A stretch of DNA of 64,000 bases from Nocardioides astragali (GTDB lineage Bacteria > Actinomycetota > Actinomycetes > Propionibacteriales > Nocardioidaceae). Numbering within the stretch: the first letter of the stretch is position 1; each line of letters opens with the position of its first letter. Positions 29,926 to 40,466 of this stretch are shown in pieces. Location of the stretch: NCBI RefSeq assembly GCF_024436375.1, contig NZ_JAFMZM010000003.1, positions 1 to 64,000 on the forward strand, given 5' to 3'. A model generated the notes under the pieces. That model was not told where the DNA came from. It worked only from the letters and a program-made list of their open reading frames with translations, and ran no database searches. A program made the translations under genes and the position numbers.

Positions 29926-30416
29926 GACTTGACCTCCCCTCGGCACGCGATCACCGCCCTGACCCGATTCGGCAGGCTATCGAGGACAGAGTATCCACCC
30001 AGCGGCCGGTCGCCGGCCGCGACTTGGTGAAACCCGGGATTCTCAGTAGCCCGGAAGGAAGTGTCGCAGGGCTTGGTCGACGCTGGTCCGGCTCTTCAGT
30101 GCTCGAGTGAAGCGACTGGCGACCGATTCCGTCAGCGGTCGATGCACTCGCTGACGATGCCGCGAGTTCGAGCGCAACTGCAGGTGAGTCATTCCGCCTG
30201 TCGGCCCTAGTCAGACATCCGGGGTCTGCAGATTGCCGGACGTCGCCGTGCCTACGCCCCTGGTGGCCATGGGACCGGCTAGTTGCAATTGCGCGGACCA
30301 ACCACTCGGTGGCCGGCGACCCGTGGAGTGCCAGGGAGGCTGACGGGCCGTGCGTTCCTCATGTTCGGGATCCACGGCGCGGCCCAGGCACCGCCACGTG
30401 ACCAGGTACTGGGGTC
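29926..30416. other. Non-coding stretch upstream of ietA
   Basis: These 491 bases separate the divergently read ends of ietA and the small secreted protein gene. No gene with convincing composition is visible. The ietA promoter must lie here, but no clear -35/-10 pair stands out. Confidence 0.4.
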
Positions 30417-30926
30417 TCAGCCGCGCGGGTACACGGGAACACTGAGGTACACGCGGATCCTGTCGGGAGCGCGGCCAGGTCCCATCTTGTTGGCCTTCTT
30501 GCCCAACTCGATGAAGCGGACCGCAGAGTTGGCACCGGACATCTGGTTCAACACGTTCGACGCACGAATCCGGTAGTCCACGACCGTGTCGATCTCGTCC
30601 ACGACCTCCGCCGGCCAAGCCGCGGGTGCGTGATACAGACGACGAGCCGCCCTCGCCTCGGCCAACGACATCGTCCACGCCAGGTCCCGCAGCTCGGACA
30701 GTCGCCTGCGTACCTCGGCGATCGTGATCCAGTTGTCGGGGCCGAAGACGCGGTTGTTATACCGCGTGCGCGCTGCGCCGACGTCACACGTGACGTCCTG
30801 GTATAGCGCCCGCGCCTGGCGAGTGGTCAGTTCCTCGTCCGCGCGCGCAGAACTAGGTGCGGCCCAGCCGACGAGGACACCGAGGGACAACACGAGGGCG
30901 ACAACGATGCGGGTCATGCCGGTCAT
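30417..30926 (-). CDS. Small secreted protein of unknown function
   Basis: This protein of 169 residues (166 if the second ATG at 30917 is used) begins with a clear Sec signal peptide. A hydrophobic core lies at about residues 7-22 and an AxA-type cleavage region at SSARADE. The mature part is about 140 residues, helical and rich in Ala and Arg, with a single cysteine, so no disulfide within one chain. No domain is recognised. A perfect 13-bp palindrome (30934-30946, arms CAAGGA/TCCTTG) lies just upstream and might be a regulatory site. It is cargo near the integrase and is transcribed in the same direction. Confidence 0.65.
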   Translation of the reverse strand: MTGMTRIVVALVLSLGVLVGWAAPSSARADEELTTRQARALYQDVTCDVGAARTRYNNRVFGPDNWITIAEVRRRLSELRDLAWTMSLAEARAARRLYHAPAAWPAEVVDEIDTVVDYRIRASNVLNQMSGANSAVRFIELGKKANKMGPGRAPDRIRVYLSVPVYPRG

Positions 30927-31343
30927 CTTCCGTCAAGGACTCCTTGCCTGTCAGACGAACGATGACTGCCCATGAGCGGTGGCTGGATCGGCTCCGACCG
31001 CCGAGCCCGGCTGCAATCTCACCGTCGACGCCGGTGCTCGGCGGCTGACGGTTCGTAGCCGGGCATTGGAGGGTCCGGATCGGGCGCAATCCGTCCTGTC
31101 TGGACTGCGTCCTTCCGCCGCCAATGCCCGTCAACCGAGCTGACCGATCTGTTCCCGTTGGGCGATCCACTTGCGGCGATCGCGCGGCTCCGGTCGGCGT
31201 CAAGTTCTCGCTGCGGTTCGTGCACGAGATGCCGCGGGGTGCTCTTCACGACCCGGATCAACCACTCCACGCGCCGCGACTCGACGGGACCGGAACAGCG
31301 CTTGGGAGATCCCTGAGCCCTCACAGGGGAGAACGCGGCCGCG
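30927..31343. other. Non-coding stretch between the secreted protein and the integrase
   Basis: Apart from the small palindrome at 30934-30946 I see no gene or strong structure in these 417 bases. It may hold the remains of lost element genes. Confidence 0.35.
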
Positions 31344-32459
31344 CTAGGACGTTCCGGCGCCGTTGGCGATCCGGGAGAGTGCAGCGGCGATCTGTGCGTC
31401 CCGGCCTGCAGCGGCGTGCTGGTACCGCAGCGCCGCACCGGGCGTTGAGTGTCCGAGGCGGGCCATCAGCTCCGCGAGAGTAGCGCCGGTCTGCGCGGCG
31501 AACACGGCGCCGGTGTGCCGCAGGTCGTGGAACCGTAGGTCGGGCCGACCGGCGGCCTGCCGCGCACGATTGAACGGTCGCTTGAGCATGTCGTGGGTCA
31601 GAAGCGAGACGCCGTCAACGGCGGGGAACAGCAACCCGTCGCGGCCCTTTCCTGCGTGCTGAAGTAGGTGCTCGGCGACTGTAGGAAACAGGTGGGGTGG
31701 TATCGCGACGACCCGGACACCGGCGTCGGACTTGGGGATCCCAATTACTGGCTTGCCGTCGACCCAGGTGACGGCGCGACGGACCCGCAGCACGCCCTCC
31801 TTGGTGTCGACGTCCTTGCGGCGCAGCTCCACCAGCTCCCCGAATCGCAAGCCGCACCACGCGGCCAACAGCACGATCAACCGGAGCCGTTCGGGCATCG
31901 CCTCAGCCAACTCGTCCAGCTCGCTCAAGGTGGCCGGGCGGATCTCCTTGACCCGACGCGACTGGCCAGCGCCACGCAGTCGACATGGGTTGGCGGGGAT
32001 CACGTCGTCGGCCACGGCGGTGTTGAGGATCGTCCGCAGCAGGCTGTAGGCGTGCGCCCGGCGGGTGGGCCCCGTGTCCAGCCGGGAGTGCCAGGCGCGG
32101 ACCGTGGCCGGGTTGATCTCGTCCAGCCGCTTGCTCCCGAGCGTCGGGTGCAAGTGGCCGTCGAGCAGCCCACGGTAGAGGGCTGTCGTCCGGGGCTTCA
32201 GCTCGCGGGAGCGCGAGGACAACCACTCGTCCGCGTACTCGTCAAGGGTGGGCACGCGGTCGGGTTGGCGCGTAGGCGGCTGCCAGGTCGACCTGGCGAT
32301 GTCGGCACGGACGGTGGCCAAGAACGTCTCCGCATCGCCCTTAGAGGAGTATGTGACCGGAGCCTTGTGAGTCTGCCGATCGGGGCCTGCGTAGCGGACC
32401 TGGTAGCGGCCAGACGGCAGCCGACGGATGGAGCCAAACCGGCGGGTTGTGGTGGCCAC
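31344..32459 (-). CDS. int: Tyrosine-type site-specific integrase
   Basis: This 371-residue phage-type integrase recombines the element with the tRNA-Pro site. Catalytic residues are in order: R205 in WCGLRFGEL, H311 and R314 in HDLRHT, H337 in RLGHS, and the nucleophile Y346 in ALRYQH. An arm-binding AP2-like domain (about residues 6-40, RRLPSGRYQVRY) and a SAM-like core-binding domain (about 65-160) precede the catalytic domain. The GTG at 32459 has a good ribosome binding site (AGGGAG, 8 nt spacer). The longer frame would begin inside a palindrome. It lies 160 bp from attR and is read into the element, the standard arrangement. All key residues are intact. Confidence 0.95.
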   Translation of the reverse strand: MATTTRRFGSIRRLPSGRYQVRYAGPDRQTHKAPVTYSSKGDAETFLATVRADIARSTWQPPTRQPDRVPTLDEYADEWLSSRSRELKPRTTALYRGLLDGHLHPTLGSKRLDEINPATVRAWHSRLDTGPTRRAHAYSLLRTILNTAVADDVIPANPCRLRGAGQSRRVKEIRPATLSELDELAEAMPERLRLIVLLAAWCGLRFGELVELRRKDVDTKEGVLRVRRAVTWVDGKPVIGIPKSDAGVRVVAIPPHLFPTVAEHLLQHAGKGRDGLLFPAVDGVSLLTHDMLKRPFNRARQAAGRPDLRFHDLRHTGAVFAAQTGATLAELMARLGHSTPGAALRYQHAAAGRDAQIAAALSRIANGAGTS

Positions 32460-32492
32460 AGTGCTTCTCCCTGTCGCTGCTTCATGCCTTGA

Positions 32493-32515
32493 ACGTGCCA
32501 TGAATCATGGCACGT
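32493..32515. promoter_or_regulatory. 23-bp palindrome upstream of int
   Basis: An 11-bp perfect inverted repeat (arms ACGTGCCATGA/TCATGGCACGT) has a single central base. It lies 34 bp upstream of the GTG start of the integrase and 105 bp from attR. It is likely an operator that controls int, or an arm-type site in the attachment region. Confidence 0.55.
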
Positions 32516-32619
32516 CGCGTCCCTTCGTGTCATGTAGTGACCGAGTGCGACGAGCACATCTATGCAGGTCAGGCGCCATTTTCGTACTTCATAGACGGTT
32601 TGTCGATCCGGGGTGGCGA

Positions 32620-32645
32620 CAGGTTCAAATCCTGTCAGCCCGACA
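32620..32645. repeat. attR: right 26-bp direct repeat
   Basis: This is an exact copy of the 26 bp at 17194-17219. It is only the T arm and 3' acceptor strand of tRNA-Pro; the rest of the tRNA is missing here, so it is the remnant of the original gene end and not a second tRNA. Confidence 0.92.
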
Positions 32646-32648
32646 TCC

Positions 32649-32686
32649 GGAGCTCCCGGACCCACGACCACGGGTCCGGGAGCTCC
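32649..32686 (+). terminator. Hairpin beyond attR, probably the original tRNA-Pro terminator
   Basis: A perfect 15-bp inverted repeat (32649-32663 with 32672-32686) encloses an 8-nt loop. It starts 3 nt after attR. In the unoccupied chromosome it would directly follow the tRNA-Pro 3' end, where a terminator is expected. Confidence 0.6.
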
Positions 32687-32708
32687 TGTCATTTGGCACA
32701 CTGCCCCC

Positions 32709-33353
32709 ATGGCAGACACGGGCAGGCCCGACGACCCCACCGAGGACGCGCCTTCACTGGAGATGCCCTCGTTCTCGCTGCGGCGCCGCAAGCGGGCGGC
32801 CGAGTTGGACGAGGTCCCCGAGGCGGAGCCTGAGCCCGCCCCGGAGCCCACCGCGGTCCTCCCCCCGCAACCGCCGCAACGACCCGTCGCCGAGCCCACG
32901 GAGGCGGACGAACGCGAGCCCCGCAGGCGCGGTGAACTGCCTGTCTCCGGACTCCCGGCCGCGGCCGTCACCGGCGTGGTCGTCGGCGGCCTCGCCGTGC
33001 TCCTCGCCTGGCTGGCCACCACCAGCTGCGAGGCCGTGCGCGGCACCTCGTCGTGCGGCCGTGGCCCCGGCCTGCTGATCCTCGTCGCGGTCCTGGTCGT
33101 GCTCGCCTACGCCGGGGGCTGGCTGCTGCGCCTCTTCGCGGTGCCCGAGCCGGGATCCACCAGCATCCTCGCGGTCGGGATCATGGCGGTCCTGGTGATG
33201 GTGTTCCTGCTGGGCTCGACCGACGAGTGGTGGATGGTCATCGCCCTCCCGGTCGTGACCGTGCTCGCCTACGTCGCGTCGTGGTGGGTCACCACGTCCG
33301 TGAGGGACGGCGACGCCGGGGCTGACGCCCCGGAGCCGCACGACGTGCGCTGA
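32709..33353 (+). CDS. Membrane protein with acidic Pro-rich N-terminus
   Basis: This 214-residue protein has a cytoplasmic N-terminal region (about residues 1-75) rich in Pro, Glu and Ala. Four hydrophobic helices follow (about residues 80-100, 115-137, 145-165 and 170-192) and a short acidic tail. No named domain is recognised; such proteins are often annotated as hypothetical membrane proteins in Nocardioides-like genomes. The ATG at 32709 was chosen because longer frames run into the attR hairpin. It converges on asd with adjacent stop codons. Confidence 0.75.
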   Translation: MADTGRPDDPTEDAPSLEMPSFSLRRRKRAAELDEVPEAEPEPAPEPTAVLPPQPPQRPVAEPTEADEREPRRRGELPVSGLPAAAVTGVVVGGLAVLLAWLATTSCEAVRGTSSCGRGPGLLILVAVLVVLAYAGGWLLRLFAVPEPGSTSILAVGIMAVLVMVFLLGSTDEWWMVIALPVVTVLAYVASWWVTTSVRDGDAGADAPEPHDVR

Positions 33354-35677
<2,324 letters not shown>

Positions 35678-35769
35678 GGTGTGGTCCTCGAGGATCGGGG
35701 TGCGGCCGCACGGACCGCGATCGGTGGATGGGGCCTGCAGGCGCCGTTGCCGGCAGGCCACGCCCGATT

Positions 35770-36348
35770 CTACGGCTGCACGTCCGGCGCGACCTCCAGC
35801 ATCTCATCGGCGACGGCAACGGCCTCGGCGCTGGCCTCGAAGTCGGTGTCGAACCGGTCGTGCGCGACGACCGTCAGGAGGGCGTTGAGGGCGGCTCCGG
35901 CGAGGTTGCCCCAGTTGTTGACGTAGGAGAACTGCCACCACCACAACGCCTCGTCGACGTTGCCGGCGCGGAAGTGACGCAGGCCGTTCTCGAGGTCGAT
36001 CGCGATCGAGGCGAGGTCATCGGAGAGCCGGCTCTCGACCACCTCGGGGATGTAGGGGTCGAACACGAACGTGTAGGCGTCGACACCCTCGAGCATCTCG
36101 GCCAGGCGCAGTCGCAGCTCGTCGATGTCGGCCTCGGGCCCCACGTCGGGCTGGAACTCCTCGCGCGGGGTGAAGTCGGTCTGCGCTCCCAGGCGCGCGC
36201 CGGCGAGCAGCACCTGGCTGATCTCCAGCAGCAGCAGCGAGATGGCCTGCGACCCGTTCCCCTCCCGGGCGATCTCGCGCAGGGCGAGCAGGAAGCTCGT
36301 CACCGAGTCGGCGATCTGCTCCTCGAACCTGATCTGGTCGTCGGTCAT
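35770..36348 (-). CDS. DUF5063 domain protein
   Basis: This 192-residue acidic protein matches the actinobacterial DUF5063 family, whose role is unknown. It is helical with a conserved region around residues 30-60 ([25 protein letters not shown]) and a tryptophan-rich stretch ([14 protein letters not shown]). The start overlaps the recR stop by 4 nt, so it is translated with recR. Location in the dnaX-ybaB-recR group suggests a link to DNA replication or repair, but this is only by context. Confidence 0.8.
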   Translation of the reverse strand: MTDDQIRFEEQIADSVTSFLLALREIAREGNGSQAISLLLLEISQVLLAGARLGAQTDFTPREEFQPDVGPEADIDELRLRLAEMLEGVDAYTFVFDPYIPEVVESRLSDDLASIAIDLENGLRHFRAGNVDEALWWWQFSYVNNWGNLAGAALNALLTVVAHDRFDTDFEASAEAVAVADEMLEVAPDVQP

Positions 36349-36941
36349 TCGGCTGATCTCCTTCCGGCGAATGCGCGGCCGAGCGTGACCTCGTCGGCGT
36401 ACTCGAGGTCACCTCCCACCGGCAGTCCACTCGCCAAGCGGGTCACGCGCAACCCCATCGGGGACAGCAGACGCGTGAGATAGGTCGCGGTGGCCTCGCC
36501 CTCGAGGTTGGGGTCGGTGGCGAGGATGACTTCGGTGACCGTCCCGTCGGCCAGGCGCGGCATCAGCTCCTTGACGTGGAGCTGGTCGGGGCCGATGCCG
36601 TCGATGGGGGATATCGCTCCGCCGAGGACGTGGTAGCGCCCGCGGAACTCGCGGGTGCGCTCGATCGCGACGACGTCCTTGTACTCCTCCACCACGCACA
36701 GCACGCTCTGGTCGCGCCGGGGGTCGCGGCAGATCCGGCACTGCTCGTCCTCGCTGACGTTGAAGCACACCGAGCAGAACTTCACCTTGGCCTTCACCTC
36801 GATCAGCACGTCGGCGAGGCGGCGTACGTCGGCTGGCTCGGCCTGCAGCAGGTGGAAGGCGATCCGTTGCGCGCTCTTGGGACCGACGCCGGGCAACCGC
36901 CCCAGCTCGTCGATCAGGTCCTGGACGACACCTTCGTACAA
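36345..36941 (-). CDS. recR: Recombination mediator RecR
   Basis: This 198-residue RecR acts with RecO and RecF to load RecA onto SSB-covered DNA gaps. The N-terminal helix-hairpin-helix reads [19 protein letters not shown]. The zinc site is built from four cysteines in [19 protein letters not shown], and a Toprim domain follows ([14 protein letters not shown]). The C-terminal region [26 protein letters not shown] is typical. Length matches the family. It follows ybaB by 8 nt in the conserved dnaX-ybaB-recR order. Confidence 0.96.
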   Translation of the reverse strand: MYEGVVQDLIDELGRLPGVGPKSAQRIAFHLLQAEPADVRRLADVLIEVKAKVKFCSVCFNVSEDEQCRICRDPRRDQSVLCVVEEYKDVVAIERTREFRGRYHVLGGAISPIDGIGPDQLHVKELMPRLADGTVTEVILATDPNLEGEATATYLTRLLSPMGLRVTRLASGLPVGGDLEYADEVTLGRAFAGRRSAE

Positions 36942-36949
36942 GAGGTCCC

Positions 36950-37324
36950 TCAGCCCAGGCCGGGCAGGCCGCCGGGCAGGCCACCGCCCAGACCCTCGGT
37001 GAGCGGGCCCATGGACTCGCTCGCCAGGGCCTCGGACTTGGCGCGCGCGTCGCGGTAGGCCGCGACGATGAGGTCGGAGAGGTCGGACAGGTCGTCGGGG
37101 TCGCTGCCGTCGAACTCACCGGTCCGGATGGTGACGCCGACGAGCTCGCCCACGCCGTTGGCGGTGACGGTGACGGCACCCCCGGCGACGGTGCCGTCGA
37201 CGGTCTGCTTGGCGAGGTTGGCCTGGGCCTCCTCGAGCTGCTGCTGCATCTGCTGCGCCTGCTGGAGGAGGGCGTTCATGTCGAAGCCGCCACCGCCGAG
37301 GGCGTCGAAGGGGTTCTGGGTCAT
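36950..37324 (-). CDS. ybaB: YbaB/EbfC nucleoid-associated protein
   Basis: This 124-residue YbaB/EbfC-type DNA-binding protein has an N-terminal glutamine-rich helix ([19 protein letters not shown]), the central beta layer [19 protein letters not shown] and a Gly/Pro/Leu-rich tail. Such dimers bind DNA and shape the nucleoid. The start MTQNPFDAL is taken because it fits the family; an ATG four codons earlier (37336) is possible. It lies between dnaX and recR as in most bacteria. Confidence 0.92.
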   Translation of the reverse strand: MTQNPFDALGGGGFDMNALLQQAQQMQQQLEEAQANLAKQTVDGTVAGGAVTVTANGVGELVGVTIRTGEFDGSDPDDLSDLSDLIVAAYRDARAKSEALASESMGPLTEGLGGGLPGGLPGLG

Positions 37325-37402
37325 CGGGTCTCCCACGTTCGTGGATGGTGCGGATGGGGACAGGTTGGGTCGGACAGGTGGGGGTGGGACTGGAACGAGG
37401 TG

Positions 37403-39478
37403 TCAGTCGTTCTTGATCTCCTCGATCAGCCGGGCGCCGAGCGTCTGGCTGAGCAGGGACTCGGTGTCGAGCGCGGCCGACTCGGCGTCGGGGTCGTCGG
37501 GGTCGACGTCGTCGTCGGCCGACCGGACCGGCTCGCCCGCCTCGGGGGCGCCACCGGCGCGCGCCGCCTGGAGCGCCTCACGAGCGGGTGCGGCGGAGAC
37601 CGTCGGCTCGGACCGGGGCTCGGCGTCGGGTGCGGACCGCTCCGGGGCGGGAGCGGTGTCACCGGTCACCCAGGCGGGCGGGCCGTCGGGCGCCTCCTGC
37701 GCCGGGGCTGGCGCGTCAGTGGACGCCGGCCCCGTGGCCGGCTGGCGCACGACCGGCGCCTGGGCGGCCGCACCGCTCGGGTCCACGATCGACTCCACCC
37801 GCCAGTCCATGCCGACGACGTCGATCGCGGCCTGGCGAAGGATCTCGTCACACCCGCCGTTGACGAAGGAGTCACGGGCGCCGGAGTTGGCGAAACCCAC
37901 GGTCAGGCGGGTGCCGTCCACGTCGACGACGTGGGCGTGCTGCGAGAGCACCATCCAGGCCAGCCGGCGCCGGTTCTTGGTCTGCTCGAGGATGTCGGGC
38001 CACAGGCGGCGTACGTCGACGAGGCTGAGGCCGCCACGCGGACCCGCGGGCTGCTCGGCCACCGAGTCGTCGGCCGCCGCCGAGGCCGCCGGCGCCAGCG
38101 CCGGCTCGGCCACCGTGGGAGGCGCGTCCGGGGCACCGGTGGGCATGGGCGGGGGTGGCGGGGGGCCGTCCCGGCCCGACGTGGGCAGGGGTGGCGGGGG
38201 CTGGGGCTGCGGCTCGCCGTCCGGCGTGGGGGTCGGCGACGGTGTCGGGGTGGGGGTGGGGGTGGGCCGCGGGGTGGGGGTCGCCGACGTGGCCGGGGTC
38301 GGGGCCCCGGTGACGTCGAGGCGCCGCTCGAGCCGCTCGAGGCGGGCCATCACGCCCTCCGAGGTGTGGTCGGCGCCCGGGAGGAGCACCCGCGCGCACA
38401 GCAGCTCGAGCAGGAGCCGCGGCGCCGTGGCCCCGCGCATCTCGGTCAGGCCAGCTGCCACGATGTCGGCGGCCCGGCTCAGCTCGATCGCGCCGAAGCG
38501 GGCGGCCTGCGCCACCAGCCGCTCCCCCGCGTCCTGCGGGACGTCGATCAACCCGGTCGCCGGGGCGTCCGGGACGGCGGTGACGATGACGAGGTCGCGC
38601 AGCCGGCGCAGCAGGTCCTCGGTGAAACGCCGCGGGTCCTGACCGGTCTCCACCACCTTGTCGACGACCGAGAAGACCGCGGCACCGTCGCGTGAGGCGA
38701 ACGCCTCGATCACCTCGTCGAGGAGGGAGTCCGGGGTGAACCCGAGCAGGTCGGTCGCGAGCTTGTGGGTGACCCCGGCGGGGCCGGCACCGCCCAGCAG
38801 CTGGTCGAGCACCGACAGGGTGTCGCGGGCCGAGCCAGCACCTGCGCGCACGACGAGCGGCAGCGCGGCCGGCTCGATGGTCACGCCCTCCTCGTCGGCG
38901 AGCTGGGAGAGGTAGTCGCTCAGCAGCCGGGGCGGGATCAGCCGGAAGGGATAGTGGTGGGTGCGCGAGCGGATCGTCGGCAGCACCTTGTCGGGCTCGG
39001 TCGTGGCGAAGATGAACCGCAGGTGCGGCGGAGGCTCCTCGACCAGCTTGAGCAGGGCGTTGAAGCCCTGCGTGGTGACCATGTGGGCCTCGTCGATGAT
39101 GTAGACCTTGTAGCGGTCGCGCACCGGGGCGAAGAACGCCTTCTCCCGCAGGTCGCGCGCGTCGTCGACACCCCCGTGCGAGGCGGCGTCGATCTCGATG
39201 ACGTCGATCGACCCGGGTCCACCGCGCGCCAGGTCGCGACAGCTGTCGCACTCGCCGCACGGGTCGGAGACCGGCGCCTGCACGCAGTTGAGCGCGCGGG
39301 CCAGGATCCGGGCCGAGGTCGTCTTGCCGCAGCCGCGGGGTCCGGAGAAGAGATAGGCGTGGTTGACGCGGTTGGCTGCGAGCGCCGCGCGCAACGGCTC
39401 CGTCACGTGGTCCTGCCCGATGACCTGCTGGAAGGTCTCGGGCCGGTAGCGGCGATAGAGCGCGAGCGGTGACTCCAC
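37403..39478 (-). CDS. dnaX: DNA polymerase III subunit gamma/tau
   Basis: This 691-residue clamp-loader ATPase opens and loads the sliding clamp and tethers polymerase III. The AAA+ domain starts with YRRYRPETFQQVIGQDHV, then Walker A GPRGCGKTT. The four-cysteine zinc module runs from C-V-Q-A-P to C-D-S-C, then comes the DEAH box (IIDEAHM) and the SRC-like region. A Pro/Thr-rich linker of about 100 residues (encoded around 38060-38300) separates the collar domain from a C-terminal tau-like domain. The GTG start (VESPLALYRRYRP) follows the family; upstream codons are not conserved. No frameshift signal of the enterobacterial A-rich type is present. Confidence 0.95.
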   Translation of the reverse strand: MESPLALYRRYRPETFQQVIGQDHVTEPLRAALAANRVNHAYLFSGPRGCGKTTSARILARALNCVQAPVSDPCGECDSCRDLARGGPGSIDVIEIDAASHGGVDDARDLREKAFFAPVRDRYKVYIIDEAHMVTTQGFNALLKLVEEPPPHLRFIFATTEPDKVLPTIRSRTHHYPFRLIPPRLLSDYLSQLADEEGVTIEPAALPLVVRAGAGSARDTLSVLDQLLGGAGPAGVTHKLATDLLGFTPDSLLDEVIEAFASRDGAAVFSVVDKVVETGQDPRRFTEDLLRRLRDLVIVTAVPDAPATGLIDVPQDAGERLVAQAARFGAIELSRAADIVAAGLTEMRGATAPRLLLELLCARVLLPGADHTSEGVMARLERLERRLDVTGAPTPATSATPTPRPTPTPTPTPSPTPTPDGEPQPQPPPPLPTSGRDGPPPPPPMPTGAPDAPPTVAEPALAPAASAAADDSVAEQPAGPRGGLSLVDVRRLWPDILEQTKNRRRLAWMVLSQHAHVVDVDGTRLTVGFANSGARDSFVNGGCDEILRQAAIDVVGMDWRVESIVDPSGAAAQAPVVRQPATGPASTDAPAPAQEAPDGPPAWVTGDTAPAPERSAPDAEPRSEPTVSAAPAREALQAARAGGAPEAGEPVRSADDDVDPDDPDAESAALDTESLLSQTLGARLIEEIKND

Positions 39479-39586
39479 GTCGTGAACCCTAACCGGGCGC
39501 ACCCACAGTGCACACCGGCCGGGACCACCGCGCGTACGCCGCCACCGACCGCCAGCAGTGCCCTGGCACGGGCCCGGACATGAAGA

Positions 39587-39673
39587 GGCCCCCCACGCAC
39601 CCGTCAGAGCTCACTGACCCTTGCTGCCTTCCGGCCCTGGGGGATTGGGCGAGGTGACGCCGCGTGGGGGGTT
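39587..39673 (-). ncRNA. ffs: Small signal recognition particle RNA (4.5S type)
   Basis: Read on the minus strand, the apical domain contains GGGCCGGAAGGCAGCAAGG, the GGAA tetraloop and asymmetric internal loop that bind Ffh. The ends pair as a 10-bp terminal helix (GCGTGGGGGG with CCCCCCACGC). This is the short bacterial form of about 90 nt. It lies just upstream of dnaX, a common location. The exact ends are uncertain by a few bases. Confidence 0.92.
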
Positions 39674-39742
39674 GTCCCGGAGTCTAGGCGGAGCGTTCTC
39701 GGCTCCCCAAACCCAGGGCCCGCAGACGAGCAGCCGGGCGAT

Positions 39743-39772
39743 TTCACCGGCCACCGAGCCGACCGGTACTCT
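39743..39772 (+). promoter_or_regulatory. Weak promoter candidate for tRNA-Ser
   Basis: TTCACC (39743-39748) and TACTCT (39767-39772) are separated by 18 nt. The -10 box ends 7 nt before the mature tRNA 5' end, so transcription could start at or very near it. Confidence 0.35.
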
Positions 39773-39779
39773 CCTCGGC

Positions 39780-39865
39780 GGAGGTATCGCCTAGTGGCCT
39801 ATGGCGCTCGCTTGGAAAGCGGGTTGGGTTAATAGCCCTCGGGGGTTCGAATCCCCCTACCTCCG
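39780..39865 (+). tRNA. tRNA-Ser (anticodon GGA)
   Basis: The acceptor stem GGAGGTA/TACCTCC closes an 86-nt cloverleaf. The anticodon stem CTCGC/GCGGG encloses the loop TTGGAAA. A long variable arm (TTGGGTT...AGCCCTC) is typical of tRNA-Ser, and the T arm is GGGGGTTCGAATCCCCC. CCA is not encoded. Confidence 0.95.
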
Positions 39866-39943
39866 CCGTTCACCGAAGGCCCCGCACCGATCACCGGTCG
39901 CGGGGCCTTCGTCGTGCACGGGCATGAGCCGCCCAGGAGGTCC

Positions 39944-40462
39944 CTACGGTCGCCGGACGACTCCGACGGCAGTGAGGGCAATGCCGAACGGGGCCATCGC
40001 CACGGCGGCGTAGACCAGGCTGAGGAGCGGCGCGTCGACGCTCTGTGCGGACCCGAGCGCCGGGACCGCGTAGAGCACGATGAGCAGCGCCATGATGAGC
40101 ACGGTGATCCCGACTCCGACGGGGATCGGGTTGTACGTCGGTCGTGACACGACGAACTGCGGTGCGAGCCCCGGCTGCCGGCGGACCTGCGACTCGGCCC
40201 GGAGGTGGCGGACGACCCGCCGCCAGTACCACGCGTGGAGCACCGCGAGCAGGACGAACGCCACGCATCCGATCAGGACGTTGGAGGTCGTCCGGTCCTG
40301 TGCCGGGTCGGCCATCAGGGCGCGCGGGAACAGGAACTGTCCGAAGATGACGACGATCGCGTTGGTCGCGAGCCACAGGAGACCGCCGAGCCACGGTCTG
40401 ATCCGGGGCTCGAGCCTGTGCGGTGGTAGCTGGTGGGGAACGTTGCCCGACGATGACGCCAT
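39944..40462 (-). CDS. Hypothetical four-helix membrane protein
   Basis: This 172-residue protein has four hydrophobic helices (about residues 26-46, 62-82, 112-134 and 143-166) and a charged loop between helices 2 and 3 (RRVVRHLRAESQVRRQPG). No domain is recognised. It starts 4 nt after the epimerase stop and may be cotranscribed with the sugar-nucleotide genes, but no functional link is shown. Confidence 0.65.
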   Translation of the reverse strand: MASSSGNVPHQLPPHRLEPRIRPWLGGLLWLATNAIVVIFGQFLFPRALMADPAQDRTTSNVLIGCVAFVLLAVLHAWYWRRVVRHLRAESQVRRQPGLAPQFVVSRPTYNPIPVGVGITVLIMALLIVLYAVPALGSAQSVDAPLLSLVYAAVAMAPFGIALTAVGVVRRP

Positions 40463-40466
40463 CGGG

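Larger units (their letters stand above)
17194..32645. mobile_element. Integrative mobilizable element (15.4 kb) in tRNA-Pro
   Basis: The element is bounded by 26-bp direct repeats of the tRNA-Pro 3' end. A tyrosine integrase sits at the right end and two small helix-turn-helix proteins (excisionase candidates) at the left. A MobF relaxase-helicase is present, but there is no visible coupling protein, type IV secretion genes or replication initiator, so it is probably mobilizable rather than self-transmissible. The actinomycete TraB/FtsK translocase of AICEs is also absent. Cargo includes a two-component system, an ion-transport operon and an IetAS-type defence pair. An IME is the simplest reading; a decayed AICE is the alternative. 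Confidence 0.88.

Noticed and set aside
32620..32645. A second tRNA-Pro gene at the right end of the element
   Set aside because: Only the T arm and 3' acceptor strand are present; no D arm or anticodon arm precedes them. It is attR.
37403..39478. Programmed frameshift in dnaX
   Set aside because: No A-rich slippery heptamer is visible. The full-length frame simply continues through the Pro/Thr linker.
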